Counted from the stretch's first letter, positions 16,084 through 25,525 are shown. The stretch is 64,000 bases of DNA from Geobacter sp. (GCA_009886125.1 VFJK01000045.1:1-64000); one strand, 5' to 3'. Numbers and translations are program-made. The notes: generated by a model from the letters alone, not told the origin.

Positions 16084-18240
16084 ATGAAAAATCATCACGA
16101 AGTGGGACACTTCAAATACAGGTTGATGATCGTACTGCTTTCACTGGCTGCAGTAGTGGTGATGGCCGGACAGTCATTTGCAGCTACGACTTGTAGCTCC
16201 TGCCATGGAATGCCCCCGCTGGACAGTTCTGATGGTTCCAGAAACCCGGGTACCGGTGCATTCAAAGGCAGTCACCAGACGCATGTAAGTGCTGTAGGCG
16301 ACAAATCAGAATGCGTAAAATGTCATAACAGTGCAAACCATACAAACTCACACGCTGCCACTGACGGCTACCAGATAAGTACGGCTTCCAATATTTTTAA
16401 TTCGCCGTCAACTGCAAAATACAGCAGAGGCACCACATTCCCACAATCATCTACTCCTCCTACCCTTGGGACCTGTCGTAATGTTAGTTGCCACTTTGAA
16501 ACGGTAACTCCAACGTGGGGCAAGAAACCTACCGATCCGGTAGCCACAAATTGCAATACCTGCCACGCTACTCCCCGCGGCGCAAGCGGCAGTCACGCCA
16601 AGCACGAAGCCGGAATGACAGTGGCTGGTATTACGTATAGCGGCTTGAATTCATGTTCACAGTGTCATCCGAATTACGGTTTTGGCAGCTATAGTACAGT
16701 TGCAAGTGAATCTAAATTCAGTCATGCCACCAGCGCCGGCAAGCATAAAATTGCTGTTAATTCGTTCCTGGTTTATACCGGTGGTACTGTTAAAAGCTGG
16801 CTGCCTAGTCAGGCGAAGGTTTTCACTACCTGTAGAGCAACAGCCTGCCATGATACCGGTCGTGATGGTGCAAGAACAATACAGTGGGGGACTTCAAAGG
16901 CAGCATGTACCGCTTGTCATGCGCAGTCACCGGCAACTTTTTCTCACCAGAAGCATCTTACCGGTCTCACCGGCAAGTTTAAACAAAACGCCGTCTGTGC
17001 AGATTGTCATAACGGTTATGTAGAAGGTACGACTGTAAACGCTACCGATCACATTGACGGTTTCGTCGATGTATTTGATACCGCTCCAGGTAACCTCGGC
17101 TATCCGAATAACAAGGCTAAAGGCTCTGCCTTTGCTAGTTGCAGTACTTCCAATTGTCACAGTAACGGGCTAAATGCTACGGTTAAAATATACGCCTCTG
17201 CACAGTGGGGCAATATCTCAACCGGTTGCAATTTCTGTCACCCGCTGGCAAACCTCTCACCTGGTCACACAGCTCATGTTGGCGCTGCATTCCCAACCGG
17301 ACTGGCTTTCTACAGTTTTACCAGCAATAGATCTTCAGGTACTAATTATCAATTCGGTTGCGGTTCATGTCATCCAAACAGTGTCACCAAGCATCTGGAT
17401 AACTTCGTCGATGTTGATCTGGCTCCTGCTGCCGCAGGTGGAACTCTTAAGCTCAAAAACATTGCCGGTGCCACTATGAACGGCTCCAAGAAGTGCAGCA
17501 ACATTTACTGTCACTCCAATGGTTATGCAACGACATTCAAATGCGTAACTACCCTTGCATGGACTGATAAGTTTAAGAACTATACAGCTGTTTCCAAAGG
17601 TGGCAAAGACAAGTGTGCTTGGTGTCACGGCAATTCACCGAATACAGCCACAACAGCACCGGCACCGGTGAGAATTGGTTCGAATGCTCACTCGGCTCAC
17701 GCTGTTGGTATTCACTTTGATGACATCTTCAACGGTGTCAGCAAGAAGCTTCCTATCAGTGGCGCTGCTGCTGTTAATGCTGCTCATGGTAAAGACAGCC
17801 GTTCAACGACCATTAACTGCAATATCTGCCATTTCGCAACAATGAGCACTGTATTTGCTAATGACAAAAACACCCAGTGTGTAGGTTGTCATAATGGTGT
17901 GACCGCGGCTACTAAGAACCCGGTCAGCCTTATTACCGATTCTTCAAAGCATGTAAATGGCATAGTTGATGTTAGCTTCATTAATCAGAAAATAGCCACC
18001 AAGGCTCAGGTCGCAGGTAGCGCTTATAACGCATACTCTTCAAATTGGGCACGTCGTAGTAATAGCATGAAGTTCAAGACCTATACCAGTAGTTATGATA
18101 CTACAAAGTTAGCTCTGTCTGCCGCAGCATCGCCTTATACAACAGGCGCAGGCTGTCTGAATATTGCCTGTCATTCAAGCATCGCAGTCAAGTGGAATGA
18201 TGCTGTCTCCTGTGCAAGTTGTCACACCAGATTGAAATAA
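16084..18240 (+). CDS. Secreted multiheme c-type cytochrome, 17 heme sites with five CX4CH motifs
   Basis: A 718-residue protein with an N-terminal signal (about 1-33; core LMIVLLSLAAVVVMAG, likely cut near SFA). It has 12 CXXCH and five CX4CH sites (CRNVSCH, CRATACH, CSTSNCH, CSNIYCH, CLNIACH). Each CX4CH is followed by a CXXCH, the pattern described for a Geobacter sulfurreducens cytochrome family (C4xC / C2xCH). The last heme site lies four residues from the C terminus. I chose ATG 16084 because AAGGAG stands just upstream and the signal peptide follows directly; the frame from 16048 adds 12 residues without support. It should act in extracellular electron transfer with the preceding cytochrome. 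A strong terminator follows. Confidence 0.92.
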   Translation: MKNHHEVGHFKYRLMIVLLSLAAVVVMAGQSFAATTCSSCHGMPPLDSSDGSRNPGTGAFKGSHQTHVSAVGDKSECVKCHNSANHTNSHAATDGYQISTASNIFNSPSTAKYSRGTTFPQSSTPPTLGTCRNVSCHFETVTPTWGKKPTDPVATNCNTCHATPRGASGSHAKHEAGMTVAGITYSGLNSCSQCHPNYGFGSYSTVASESKFSHATSAGKHKIAVNSFLVYTGGTVKSWLPSQAKVFTTCRATACHDTGRDGARTIQWGTSKAACTACHAQSPATFSHQKHLTGLTGKFKQNAVCADCHNGYVEGTTVNATDHIDGFVDVFDTAPGNLGYPNNKAKGSAFASCSTSNCHSNGLNATVKIYASAQWGNISTGCNFCHPLANLSPGHTAHVGAAFPTGLAFYSFTSNRSSGTNYQFGCGSCHPNSVTKHLDNFVDVDLAPAAAGGTLKLKNIAGATMNGSKKCSNIYCHSNGYATTFKCVTTLAWTDKFKNYTAVSKGGKDKCAWCHGNSPNTATTAPAPVRIGSNAHSAHAVGIHFDDIFNGVSKKLPISGAAAVNAAHGKDSRSTTINCNICHFATMSTVFANDKNTQCVGCHNGVTAATKNPVSLITDSSKHVNGIVDVSFINQKIATKAQVAGSAYNAYSSNWARRSNSMKFKTYTSSYDTTKLALSAAASPYTTGAGCLNIACHSSIAVKWNDAVSCASCHTRLK

Positions 18241-18259
18241 AACCGAAACAGAATGTAAC

Positions 18260-18293
18260 AAAAGAGCCGCTTTTCAGCGGCTCTTTTGTTTTT
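18260..18293 (+). terminator. Rho-independent terminator of the cytochrome operon
   Basis: AAAAGAGCCGC (18260-18270) and GCGGCTCTTTT (18277-18287) form a perfect 11-pair stem with a six-base loop, followed by GTTTTT. The A-rich left arm makes it plausible as a two-way terminator that also serves hflX, whose stop codon is at 18315 on the other strand. Confidence 0.92.
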
Positions 18294-18314
18294 GATGCAG
18301 TATATTTATGACGT

Positions 18315-19973
18315 TCAGGCTTGCCAGAATCTACGCTGCAGTTCATTGATTAAAGGTGACAAGCTTTGCTTGTCGATAGCAGCTATTAAAAACGCCCCCA
18401 ATTGCTTTGAAGAATGTTTCGACTTCATAAAAGCGAGGGGATCTTTCAGTTTCATTTCACCGAGTTTATCTGACTTGTTAAATAGAAGAATCCGCTCTTT
18501 ATCCCCCAATCCCAACTCTTCCAGTATCTCCTCCACGTTTTTGATCTGCTCGCTAAATCTTTGATTCGAGCAGTCTACAACATGAAGCAGCAGATCAGCA
18601 TCATTTAACTCTTCAAGTGTCGCCTTGAAAGCGCCAAGAAGCGATTTTGGCAGAGAACGTATGAACCCGACAGTATCTGTGATGATAACCTCTCTCTCCA
18701 GAGGGAATCTGAGTCGCCGAGAGGAGGTGTCAAGCGTTGCAAAGAGAAGATCTCCAGTGAAAACCTGACTCTGGGTTAAGGTGTTCAGCAGAGTTGACTT
18801 CCCAGCGTTCGTGTAGCCTACAATCGAAATAATCGGTAATCCTGATTTGATTCTTTTCTGCCTACGTTGCAGTCGGTTGTCTGAAAGATCAGATAGCTCG
18901 CGCTCAAGTTTCGAGATCCTGTCACGAATACGCCTACGGTCAGTTTCAAGTTTTGTCTCTCCTGGACCCCTGCCCCCGATTCCGCCCATAAGTCTTGACA
19001 TCTGAACACCCTGGCCTGTTAACCGCGGAAGTAGATACTTTAGTTGAGCAAGCTCGACCTGTACCTTTCCATCAAGGCTGCTTGCTCGTCTGGCAAAAAT
19101 ATCAAGAATAAGCTGACTTCTGTCGATTACTTTAAGTTCGGTTAGTTCCGAAATCGACCGAGTCTGAGTCGGGGATAATTCCTGATCAAATATGAGAATA
19201 GTTGCTCCAAGTTGAAGAGATTTGATTATGATCTCCCTGATCTTTCCTTCCCCCATAAGATACTTTGGTGAAAACTGTCGAGGTCGTTGAATAAACGTAT
19301 CAAGGACAACAACCCCGGCAGTCCTGGCAAGTTCCTTGAGCTCCTCCATAGAATCCTCGGCGTCAATCAAAGAGTCCTTGGATACAGAAACCAGAATTGC
19401 ACGTTCCTCTGAAGATGAAGTCTTTTGAATAGGTGCAGCAGAACGTTCAAGTTCTCGCTCAAGCGAAGAGATAAATTCCTTGCAGTCAAGATCGTCAGGA
19501 TGAAAAATGCGCTTGGTAGAGATCGAATATTGTTGAAAAGTTGCTGCTGAAGGGAATAGGGAAGCGTATGAAATAGAAATATCAGAGTCAGAAGAAATTG
19601 ATGCGTCAAGAGCAACAAGCAGGTCAAGGCGGAGCAGGAGGAGGTCATTCAGGTCATCGTCACTTATCAATTCCCCTTTCAAATGTGTATGAATAAGTCG
19701 AAGACCTCTCAGCGATTTTCTGCCGAGAGGGTATTTTTTCAGTTCGGGCAGCAGGAGACTTTTTTCATCTCCGACAACAACGTATTCAATCGATCCGCTC
19801 CTTGTAATCAGAAGGCCGATCTGTCTGCCGATGTCGCGGGAAAGGGAAGTAAGCAAGCGTGCAAGTTCAAGTGATAATATTTCAGATTGAGAGACTTTCC
19901 GTCTGTAGAGGCGCTCAAGTGAAGCCAGGTGAAGATGCTTCAGTCCGATAAGATTGCCGTATGGTAGTTTTAT
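18315..19973 (-). CDS. hflX: Ribosome-associated GTPase HflX
   Basis: GTP-binding protein that acts on stalled or stressed ribosomes. It has the HflX N-terminal domain (including QRPRQFSPKYLMGEGKIREI and LIFDQELSPTQTRSI), a coiled linker (GPGETKLETDRRRIRDRI), and the G domain with G1 GYTNAGKSTLL, G3 DTVGF and G4 NKSD. The first ATG/GTG/TTG in frame is TTG 19856, but the frame stays open for 39 more codons, and the extension reads GNLIGLKHLHLASLERLYRRK, like the N terminus of other HflX proteins. An AAAGGAG ribosome site lies six bases before an ATA codon at 19971-19973. I therefore extend to that rare start (552 residues); TTG 19856 (513 residues) is the conservative alternative. Confidence 0.9.
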   Translation of the reverse strand: MKLPYGNLIGLKHLHLASLERLYRRKVSQSEILSLELARLLTSLSRDIGRQIGLLITRSGSIEYVVVGDEKSLLLPELKKYPLGRKSLRGLRLIHTHLKGELISDDDLNDLLLLRLDLLVALDASISSDSDISISYASLFPSAATFQQYSISTKRIFHPDDLDCKEFISSLERELERSAAPIQKTSSSEERAILVSVSKDSLIDAEDSMEELKELARTAGVVVLDTFIQRPRQFSPKYLMGEGKIREIIIKSLQLGATILIFDQELSPTQTRSISELTELKVIDRSQLILDIFARRASSLDGKVQVELAQLKYLLPRLTGQGVQMSRLMGGIGGRGPGETKLETDRRRIRDRISKLERELSDLSDNRLQRRQKRIKSGLPIISIVGYTNAGKSTLLNTLTQSQVFTGDLLFATLDTSSRRLRFPLEREVIITDTVGFIRSLPKSLLGAFKATLEELNDADLLLHVVDCSNQRFSEQIKNVEEILEELGLGDKERILLFNKSDKLGEMKLKDPLAFMKSKHSSKQLGAFLIAAIDKQSLSPLINELQRRFWQA

Positions 19974-20069
19974 GCGAATCTCCTTTCGCTGAGTAGAAAT
20001 AAAAAATGAACGATTAATTGATAATAGTAGAATTGAATGATGCAGTTTAACTAAATGAAGGAATAGTCG

Positions 20070-20264
20070 TCAAAGTTCAGGCCTAGTGCCGGTAACCTGC
20101 TTTTCTATGGAATTAAGACGAGACTCAATAATGTCAATTCTGTGGAGTATCTCTTCGACTCTCCCTTTGATACTGAAGATTACAAAAGGGAGTACAAACC
20201 AAATCACAGTGAGAAAAAACCCTATCATCCACAACATGACCATCAATCCGCCAAAAAGTTCCAT
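20070..20264 (-). CDS. Small single-pass membrane protein with coiled-coil tail
   Basis: A 64-residue protein: a hydrophobic stretch rich in Met and Trp (GGLMVMLWMIGFFLTVIWFV and following, about residues 4-30), then a charged helix of heptad type (EEILHRIDIIESRLNSIEKQV). I chose ATG 20264 because AAGGGGTC lies just upstream on this strand; the frame from 20330 adds 22 residues without a ribosome site. It lies upstream of hflX and may share a transcript with it. Function unknown. The clean signal and hydrophobic pattern suggest a real gene rather than a chance frame. Confidence 0.65.
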   Translation of the reverse strand: MELFGGLMVMLWMIGFFLTVIWFVLPFVIFSIKGRVEEILHRIDIIESRLNSIEKQVTGTRPEL

Positions 20265-20426
20265 CAGCGACCCCTTGAAATATATTCTTAGATTCTTTAA
20301 AAAACTAAGCTCAATAGAGTCAAAAGTCAATACTGTTGGGTTTTGAGATGAGGAAACATTGAAAAAAAGTATCTAGCACCTCAAAAGCTGTGTATACTGA
20401 ATAAAATGTAATCCGGTGGTGTTTCA

Positions 20427-22247
20427 ATGTCATCTGTAGAAAATAGAGTATTTGCTTTCATTTCTTCAACTGATTTAAAATACAACTTGTTAAGATGTCT
20501 GTTCATTGCTGTTTTAGGAGTGTTAGTATACAGCAATACCTTCTTTTCACCCTTCAGCTTTGATGATGCAGCAAATCTGCAGAACAATCCGATTATATCC
20601 GATTTCAGTATTTCAGGCTTTAAACAGGCATTTGCTTATAGACGTTCTATAGGGATATTGACATTCCAGTTGAATTATTTTCTCTCAGGATGGAGCTTGC
20701 CCTGGTTCCATCTTACTAATCTATTGATACATATATTTTCCGCTCTAGCTGTTTATCAATTGATCAAGATGCTCCTCCAAACGCCGTATGCCTGTAAATA
20801 TGCAGATGATGAGTTTCGACAACTTCCGATCCCTTTTTTTGCAGCCCTTGTTTTTGTTGCTCATCCGGTCCAGACACAGGCTGTGACATATATAGTACAG
20901 AGATTTTCGTCACTTGCGACACTCTTTTATCTCGCTTCAGTTGCTGCTTATCTGAAGGCAAGGTTCACACAGCTGGAAGCACACAAACTCTTTTCCATGA
21001 AGGCTCTCATATGGATTATTGTCTGCCTGGTATCGTGCTTTCTGGCGGTTCACACGAAAGAGACGGCATATTCACTTCCTGCTGCAATCATAATGGTTGA
21101 GCTCCTCTTTTTCCACAGCAGTTACAAAAAAATCAGCTGCCTTGCAGTCGGAGGATTAGCTGCTCTTTCAGCGCTTTCCCTTAAATTTGCTTTATCGAAT
21201 CGGTCAATCGGAGACGCAGTCTCAGCACTGGACGAAGCAACAAGAGTTCAGACAATAATCTCGCGAAGTGACTATCTTCTTACCCAATTCAGGGTGGTCA
21301 TTACCTATATCCGGCTTATCCTCTTCCCTATTGATCAAAGAATTGAGTATGACTATCCACTGTTGAGGAGTATTTCTGATTGGAGAGTCGTCTGCTCATT
21401 CGGTCTGATTATTTTCCTGTTATCTGTTGCAACGTGGATGATCATAAAGTCACGAAAATCTTTTCCGCATCTGCGGTTCATCTCTTTCGGCATCCTCTGG
21501 TTTTTCATAGGTCTATCAATCGAGTCAAGCTTTATACCAATAATTGATCTGATATTTGAACATCGCCTCTATCTTCCTTCCTTCGGTGCATTTACAGCGC
21601 TTTCAACAGGGATGCTCATGTTTGCGAAGGGTAAAGATGTACCTTTCAAAAAGCGACTTTTCGAAGGGATGTTGTTGTTAGTCATTCTGCTTGCTTTGGT
21701 TGCCTGGAAAAGAAATTCGGTCTGGAGGAGCGAGGTCTCTTTATGGGCTGATTCAGTTATCAAGAGCCCTGACAGTGCAAGGGCCTGGAATAACCTTGCA
21801 GGGGCGTATATAAAGGAGAGGAATCCGCAGGAAGCTCTTAAAGCGACAATCAGATCGATAGAGCTCGATCGTTCAAGAGCTGAAGCATGGAATAATCTCG
21901 GGGTTGCAATTGATCTTATGGGTGTCTACAATGACAGATTTCACCGGACATTCGAGTTGTTCAGGGAACCGGAATCGATAAATGAAAAAAATATGAATAG
22001 ATGGCAGGGCGAAGTAAACAACAATCTCGGACTGGCTTATGAGATAAACGGGAATCTGTCAAAGGCTGTCGAATATTATCGTAACGCGATCGGATATAGT
22101 CCTGCCCTTGGCTTGGCTTATTACAACCTCGGTCTGGTAAGTGCCGCGATGGGGGATGCTTCAAGATATTCAGAGCAGCAGCAGATCCTCTGGATGATAG
22201 ATCCTTATCTGGCCGAGCGCCTGCAGGTCAGGGTCAGGAACAGGTAA
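20427..22247 (+). CDS. Polytopic membrane protein with C-terminal TPR repeats (TMTC-like)
   Basis: A 606-residue protein with about a dozen membrane segments in residues 25-425 and tetratricopeptide repeats in 440-600 (ARAWNNLAGAYIKERNPQEA, AEAWNNLGVAIDLMG, NNNLGLAYEINGNLSKAVEYY, ALGLAYYNLGLVSAAMGD). The arrangement matches bacterial relatives of TMTC proteins, GT-C type transferases thought to move sugars from polyprenyl-phosphate carriers. The early FSFDDAANLQNNP motif has the acidic residues expected in the first extracytoplasmic loop of GT-C enzymes. It opens the long plus-strand glycan locus and is followed after six bases by a GT2 gene. Its exact substrate is unknown. Confidence 0.8.
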   Translation: MSSVENRVFAFISSTDLKYNLLRCLFIAVLGVLVYSNTFFSPFSFDDAANLQNNPIISDFSISGFKQAFAYRRSIGILTFQLNYFLSGWSLPWFHLTNLLIHIFSALAVYQLIKMLLQTPYACKYADDEFRQLPIPFFAALVFVAHPVQTQAVTYIVQRFSSLATLFYLASVAAYLKARFTQLEAHKLFSMKALIWIIVCLVSCFLAVHTKETAYSLPAAIIMVELLFFHSSYKKISCLAVGGLAALSALSLKFALSNRSIGDAVSALDEATRVQTIISRSDYLLTQFRVVITYIRLILFPIDQRIEYDYPLLRSISDWRVVCSFGLIIFLLSVATWMIIKSRKSFPHLRFISFGILWFFIGLSIESSFIPIIDLIFEHRLYLPSFGAFTALSTGMLMFAKGKDVPFKKRLFEGMLLLVILLALVAWKRNSVWRSEVSLWADSVIKSPDSARAWNNLAGAYIKERNPQEALKATIRSIELDRSRAEAWNNLGVAIDLMGVYNDRFHRTFELFREPESINEKNMNRWQGEVNNNLGLAYEINGNLSKAVEYYRNAIGYSPALGLAYYNLGLVSAAMGDASRYSEQQQILWMIDPYLAERLQVRVRNR

Positions 22248-22253
22248 CTGCAT

Positions 22254-22967
22254 ATGTCAGATACTATCATCATAATCCCGGCATATAACGAAGAAGCCGG
22301 CATCGCCCGGGTAGTCAGCGATATACGCACGGTTAACCCGGATATTGAAGTTCTCGTTATAAATGATGGCTCTTTTGACAGAACGGCCGAAGCTGCAGCA
22401 GCAGCAGGCGCAATTGTGCTCAGTCATAATTTCAACATGGGTTACGGAGTGACGATACAAACCGGCTACAAATTCGCCTACGAAAAGGGATACAGGTATA
22501 TCGTCCAGATCGATGGCGATGGACAGCATGACCCTTCATTTATTAGTCAGCTTCTTGCCCCGGTCCGTAACGGAGATGTAGATTTCGCGATAGGATCCCG
22601 ATTTCTCTGGTTTGACAGTTACAGGCCTTCTTTTTCCCGGAGGCTTGGAATACTATTCTTTCGAAAGCTGGTTACTGTTATCATCGGCAGGGAGATAACT
22701 GATCCAACTTCCGGTTACCAGGCATTCAACAGAGAAGTCATGAAGTTTTTTTCTACGGATATATTCCCTTATGATTACCCTGACGCTGATATGCTTATTA
22801 CTCTGAATCTTGCCGGGTTCAGGATTCGTGAAGTCCCGGTAAGGATGTTTGCAAATCCAACCGGTAAGACGATGCACAGTGGAGCAAAGCCTCTTTACTA
22901 TATGATCAAGATGATACTTTCCATTCTGGTCACTCTTCTTCGTAATCGTCAGCTTTACCGGAGGTAG
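22254..22967 (+). CDS. Family 2 glycosyltransferase, dolichol-phosphate-mannose-synthase type
   Basis: A 237-residue cytoplasmic GT-A enzyme with IIPAYNEEAGIARVV at the N terminus, the nucleotide-binding VINDGSFDRT loop and the metal-binding DGDGQHDP. Enzymes of this shape usually transfer a sugar from a nucleotide donor to polyprenyl phosphate, which would feed GT-C enzymes such as the upstream TPR membrane protein. There is no membrane anchor of its own. The following gene encodes a DUF2304 membrane protein three bases away; this pairing is common and suggests that the two work as a complex. Confidence 0.9.
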   Translation: MSDTIIIIPAYNEEAGIARVVSDIRTVNPDIEVLVINDGSFDRTAEAAAAAGAIVLSHNFNMGYGVTIQTGYKFAYEKGYRYIVQIDGDGQHDPSFISQLLAPVRNGDVDFAIGSRFLWFDSYRPSFSRRLGILFFRKLVTVIIGREITDPTSGYQAFNREVMKFFSTDIFPYDYPDADMLITLNLAGFRIREVPVRMFANPTGKTMHSGAKPLYYMIKMILSILVTLLRNRQLYRR

Positions 22968-22970
22968 CCG

Positions 22971-23369
22971 ATGACTATAAAACAGCAGGTTTTTGCAATT
23001 CTGATCAGTTTAACCGTATTCATCTTTACGATCGATCTGGTGCGTAAAAAAAGGCTCCGGGAAGAGTATTCACTGCTCTGGCTCGCTACAAGTCTTGCCA
23101 TGATAATCCTTATACTGCGCTATGACTGGCTTCTTGCTTTAACCAAGCTGATCGGGGCGGTTCTGCCTACGACAACCCTGTTTCTTGGATCGATTATATT
23201 TCTTATCTCGCTCTCGGTACAATTTTCAATGAGGATTTCAAAGCTTTCAGATCAAGTCAAAGACCTTGTTCAGGAGAATGCTCTCTTAAGGTATGAATTT
23301 GAGAAAAGTACATCCGTCCAGACTGTTGTTTCAGCTACGCAATCCAGGAAGTCTGAGGAAGTTACATAG
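22971..23369 (+). CDS. DUF2304 membrane protein
   Basis: A 132-residue protein with three hydrophobic segments (about 5-25, 35-55, 62-85) and a charged C-terminal helix ending in a low-complexity tail. The RKKRLREEYSLLWL motif after the first segment is typical of DUF2304. Members are usually encoded beside a GT2 enzyme, as here, and may anchor it to the membrane; this role is inferred from context. It starts three bases after the GT2 stop codon. Confidence 0.88.
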   Translation: MTIKQQVFAILISLTVFIFTIDLVRKKRLREEYSLLWLATSLAMIILILRYDWLLALTKLIGAVLPTTTLFLGSIIFLISLSVQFSMRISKLSDQVKDLVQENALLRYEFEKSTSVQTVVSATQSRKSEEVT

Positions 23370-23403
23370 CACGTGAACCGGCATTGATTTCAGGGAGATA
23401 AAT

Positions 23404-24348
23404 GTGGACTTGAGTATTGTTGTTCCTATTTACAATGAAGAGGAGAGTTTGGATGCGCTCTACGAGAAGATCACGGCTGCTCTCTCCGGGACAGATATCG
23501 ATTACGAGCTGATACTGGTTGATGACGGCTCTAGTGACCGTTCTTTCATGCTTCTCAAGGCGATTGCCAATGATGATCTCCGCATCAGGGTGATCAGATT
23601 CAGGCGAAATTTCGGTCAGACAGCTGCCATGGCTGCCGGCTTCGATGCGGCTAGCGGAAGGGTGGTTGTACCGATGGACGGCGATCTTCAGAACGACCCG
23701 ACAGACATCCCCCGTCTGCTGGCGAAGATCGATGAAGGGTATGATGTAGTATCCGGATGGCGGAAAGACCGCAAGGACACCTTCATTAACCGCAAGCTTC
23801 CATCATTGATCGCAAACAGTCTGATTTCAAGGTTTACCGGGGTTCATCTCCATGATTACGGCTGTACTCTGAAAGCTTACAGAAAAGAGGTTTTGGAGGG
23901 GATAAACCTTTACGGTGAGATGCACCGCTTTGTTCCTGCTCTTGCTTCCCAGGTGGGTGCAAAGGTGACCGAGCTTCCAGTGAAACATCATCCAAGGATG
24001 TTCGGAACCAGCAAATATGGTATATCCCGAACGGTCAGGGTCGTACTCGACCTGATGACCGTAAAATTTCTTCTTTCCTACTCTACCAAACCGATTCAGC
24101 TTTTCGGGAAATGGGGGGTATATACCCTTTTCGCGGGCTTGATAAGCGGTTCGGCAACCATTTATATGAAGCTGTTCGAGCATATGAGCATGAATCGCAA
24201 TCCCTTGTGGATACTGACTATTTTCCTTTTCTTTATGGGGGTACAGTTCATTGTCCTCGGGCTTCTGGGTGAACTGAATGCCCGGACGTATTACGAGGCC
24301 CAGGGAAAGCCGATCTATGTCGTTCGCGAGAAGCTGAATTTTGAGTAG
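23404..24348 (+). CDS. Polyprenyl-phosphate glycosyltransferase, GtrB/ArnC type
   Basis: A 314-residue GT2 enzyme with two C-terminal membrane segments (about 235-255 and 270-292). Visible motifs are VVPIYNEEESLD, VDDGSSDRS, RRNFGQTAAMAAGFDAA and the catalytic MDGDLQNDP. The family makes polyprenyl-phosphate-linked sugars at the inner face of the membrane, which are then flipped and used by GT-C enzymes. It starts at GTG 23404 after AGGGAG. Its stop overlaps the TTG start of the next gene. Confidence 0.92.
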   Translation: MDLSIVVPIYNEEESLDALYEKITAALSGTDIDYELILVDDGSSDRSFMLLKAIANDDLRIRVIRFRRNFGQTAAMAAGFDAASGRVVVPMDGDLQNDPTDIPRLLAKIDEGYDVVSGWRKDRKDTFINRKLPSLIANSLISRFTGVHLHDYGCTLKAYRKEVLEGINLYGEMHRFVPALASQVGAKVTELPVKHHPRMFGTSKYGISRTVRVVLDLMTVKFLLSYSTKPIQLFGKWGVYTLFAGLISGSATIYMKLFEHMSMNRNPLWILTIFLFFMGVQFIVLGLLGELNARTYYEAQGKPIYVVREKLNFE

Positions 24349-25525
24349 ATGTGGCTTTAAAATCCTGATGATCGCCCCGACCCCGTTTTTCGCCGACAGG
24401 GGGTGCCATGTAAGGATTTTCGAAGAGGCGAGGATCCTTATCTCTTTGGGCCACAGAGTTGAAATCGTAACCTATCATATCGGCAGGGATATGCCGGGGA
24501 TCATTGCCCATCGTATTCCCTCCATCCCCTGGTATCAGAAACTGGATGCCGGTCCCTCCTGGCACAAACTTTATCTTGATATCCTCCTTTTTTTCACCGC
24601 GGTCAACGTAGCCAGAAGGTTGAAGCCCGATCTTTTCCATGCGCATCTTCATGAAGGTGCATTTGTCGGGGTTTTGCTCAAAGTAATACTGAATATCCCG
24701 CTCCTTTTTGACTATCAGGGCAGTCTTAGCGGTGAAGTCATTGATCACGGGTTTTGCCGCAAGGGTTCACTGCTGGCGAGGTTTTTCGGGTGGATTGAGT
24801 CACGTATCAATAGATCTGCTGATGTGATTGTTACCAGCTCCTCTCTTGCGACTGACGATCTGATCGGAAAATGGGGGGTGCCGAAGCAGTCGGTTACCAC
24901 TCTTGCCGATGCAGTCAATACCGATGAATTCAAGCCTTTTGACCAAAAAGAATCCAGGCTTATACTTAATCTGCCTGCAGACGTCCCCGTAGTAGCTTTT
25001 CTCGGGGTATTTAACAGGTATCAGGGAGTCGATCTGCTGCTTGAAGCAATAGCAATCTTGAAGCTGCGCGCTGTTACGGTGCATTTTCTGCTGATGGGAT
25101 TTCCGGATGAACGCTATCGGCTGCGTGCTGAAGAGATGGGCCTTGGCGGGATGATAACTTTTACCGGGAAAGTCGATTATAAAGATGCCCCGTTTTACCT
25201 ATCTGCTGCAGACCTTGCAGTTTCACCAAAAATCTCATTGACCGAGGCAAACGGCAAACTTTTCAATTACCTTGCCTGTGGGCTCCCCGCGCTTGTTTTT
25301 GATACGCCTGTCAATCGGGAGATACTCGGTGATGTCGGTGTCTATGCACAATTCGCTGATGTGACAGATTTTGCGACGAAACTCGAAGAACTCATCGCCG
25401 ACCCGGACAGGATGCATCTTCTCGGGCAGAAAGGCAGGGAAAAGGCTGTTCTCGAGCATTCATGGACTTCGCGTGGTGGTTGTCTGGTAAAGCGCTACCA
25501 GGATCTTATCGGCAGGCGTTCATAA
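24341..25525 (+). CDS. GT4-family glycosyltransferase
   Basis: A 394-residue retaining glycosyltransferase with GT-B fold. The N-terminal domain starts KILMIAPTPFFADRGCHVR, with the sugar-acceptor side glycine region. The C-terminal domain has VVAFLGVFNRYQGVDLLLEA, and an EANGKLFNYLACGLPAL block at the EX7E position with only one clear Glu. It begins at TTG 24341, overlapping the previous gene by eight bases; the nearest ATG (24349) is out of frame. It is the last gene before the regulator and its operator pair. The first copy of the palindrome covers its stop codon. Confidence 0.88.
   Translation: MSRCGFKILMIAPTPFFADRGCHVRIFEEARILISLGHRVEIVTYHIGRDMPGIIAHRIPSIPWYQKLDAGPSWHKLYLDILLFFTAVNVARRLKPDLFHAHLHEGAFVGVLLKVILNIPLLFDYQGSLSGEVIDHGFCRKGSLLARFFGWIESRINRSADVIVTSSSLATDDLIGKWGVPKQSVTTLADAVNTDEFKPFDQKESRLILNLPADVPVVAFLGVFNRYQGVDLLLEAIAILKLRAVTVHFLLMGFPDERYRLRAEEMGLGGMITFTGKVDYKDAPFYLSAADLAVSPKISLTEANGKLFNYLACGLPALVFDTPVNREILGDVGVYAQFADVTDFATKLEELIADPDRMHLLGQKGREKAVLEHSWTSRGGCLVKRYQDLIGRRS

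Noticed and set aside
20359..20398. Promoter (TTGAAA and TATACT) before the first gene of the glycan locus
   Set aside because: The two boxes are 28 bases apart, too far for sigma-70, and no better -35 stands at the right distance from TATACT.
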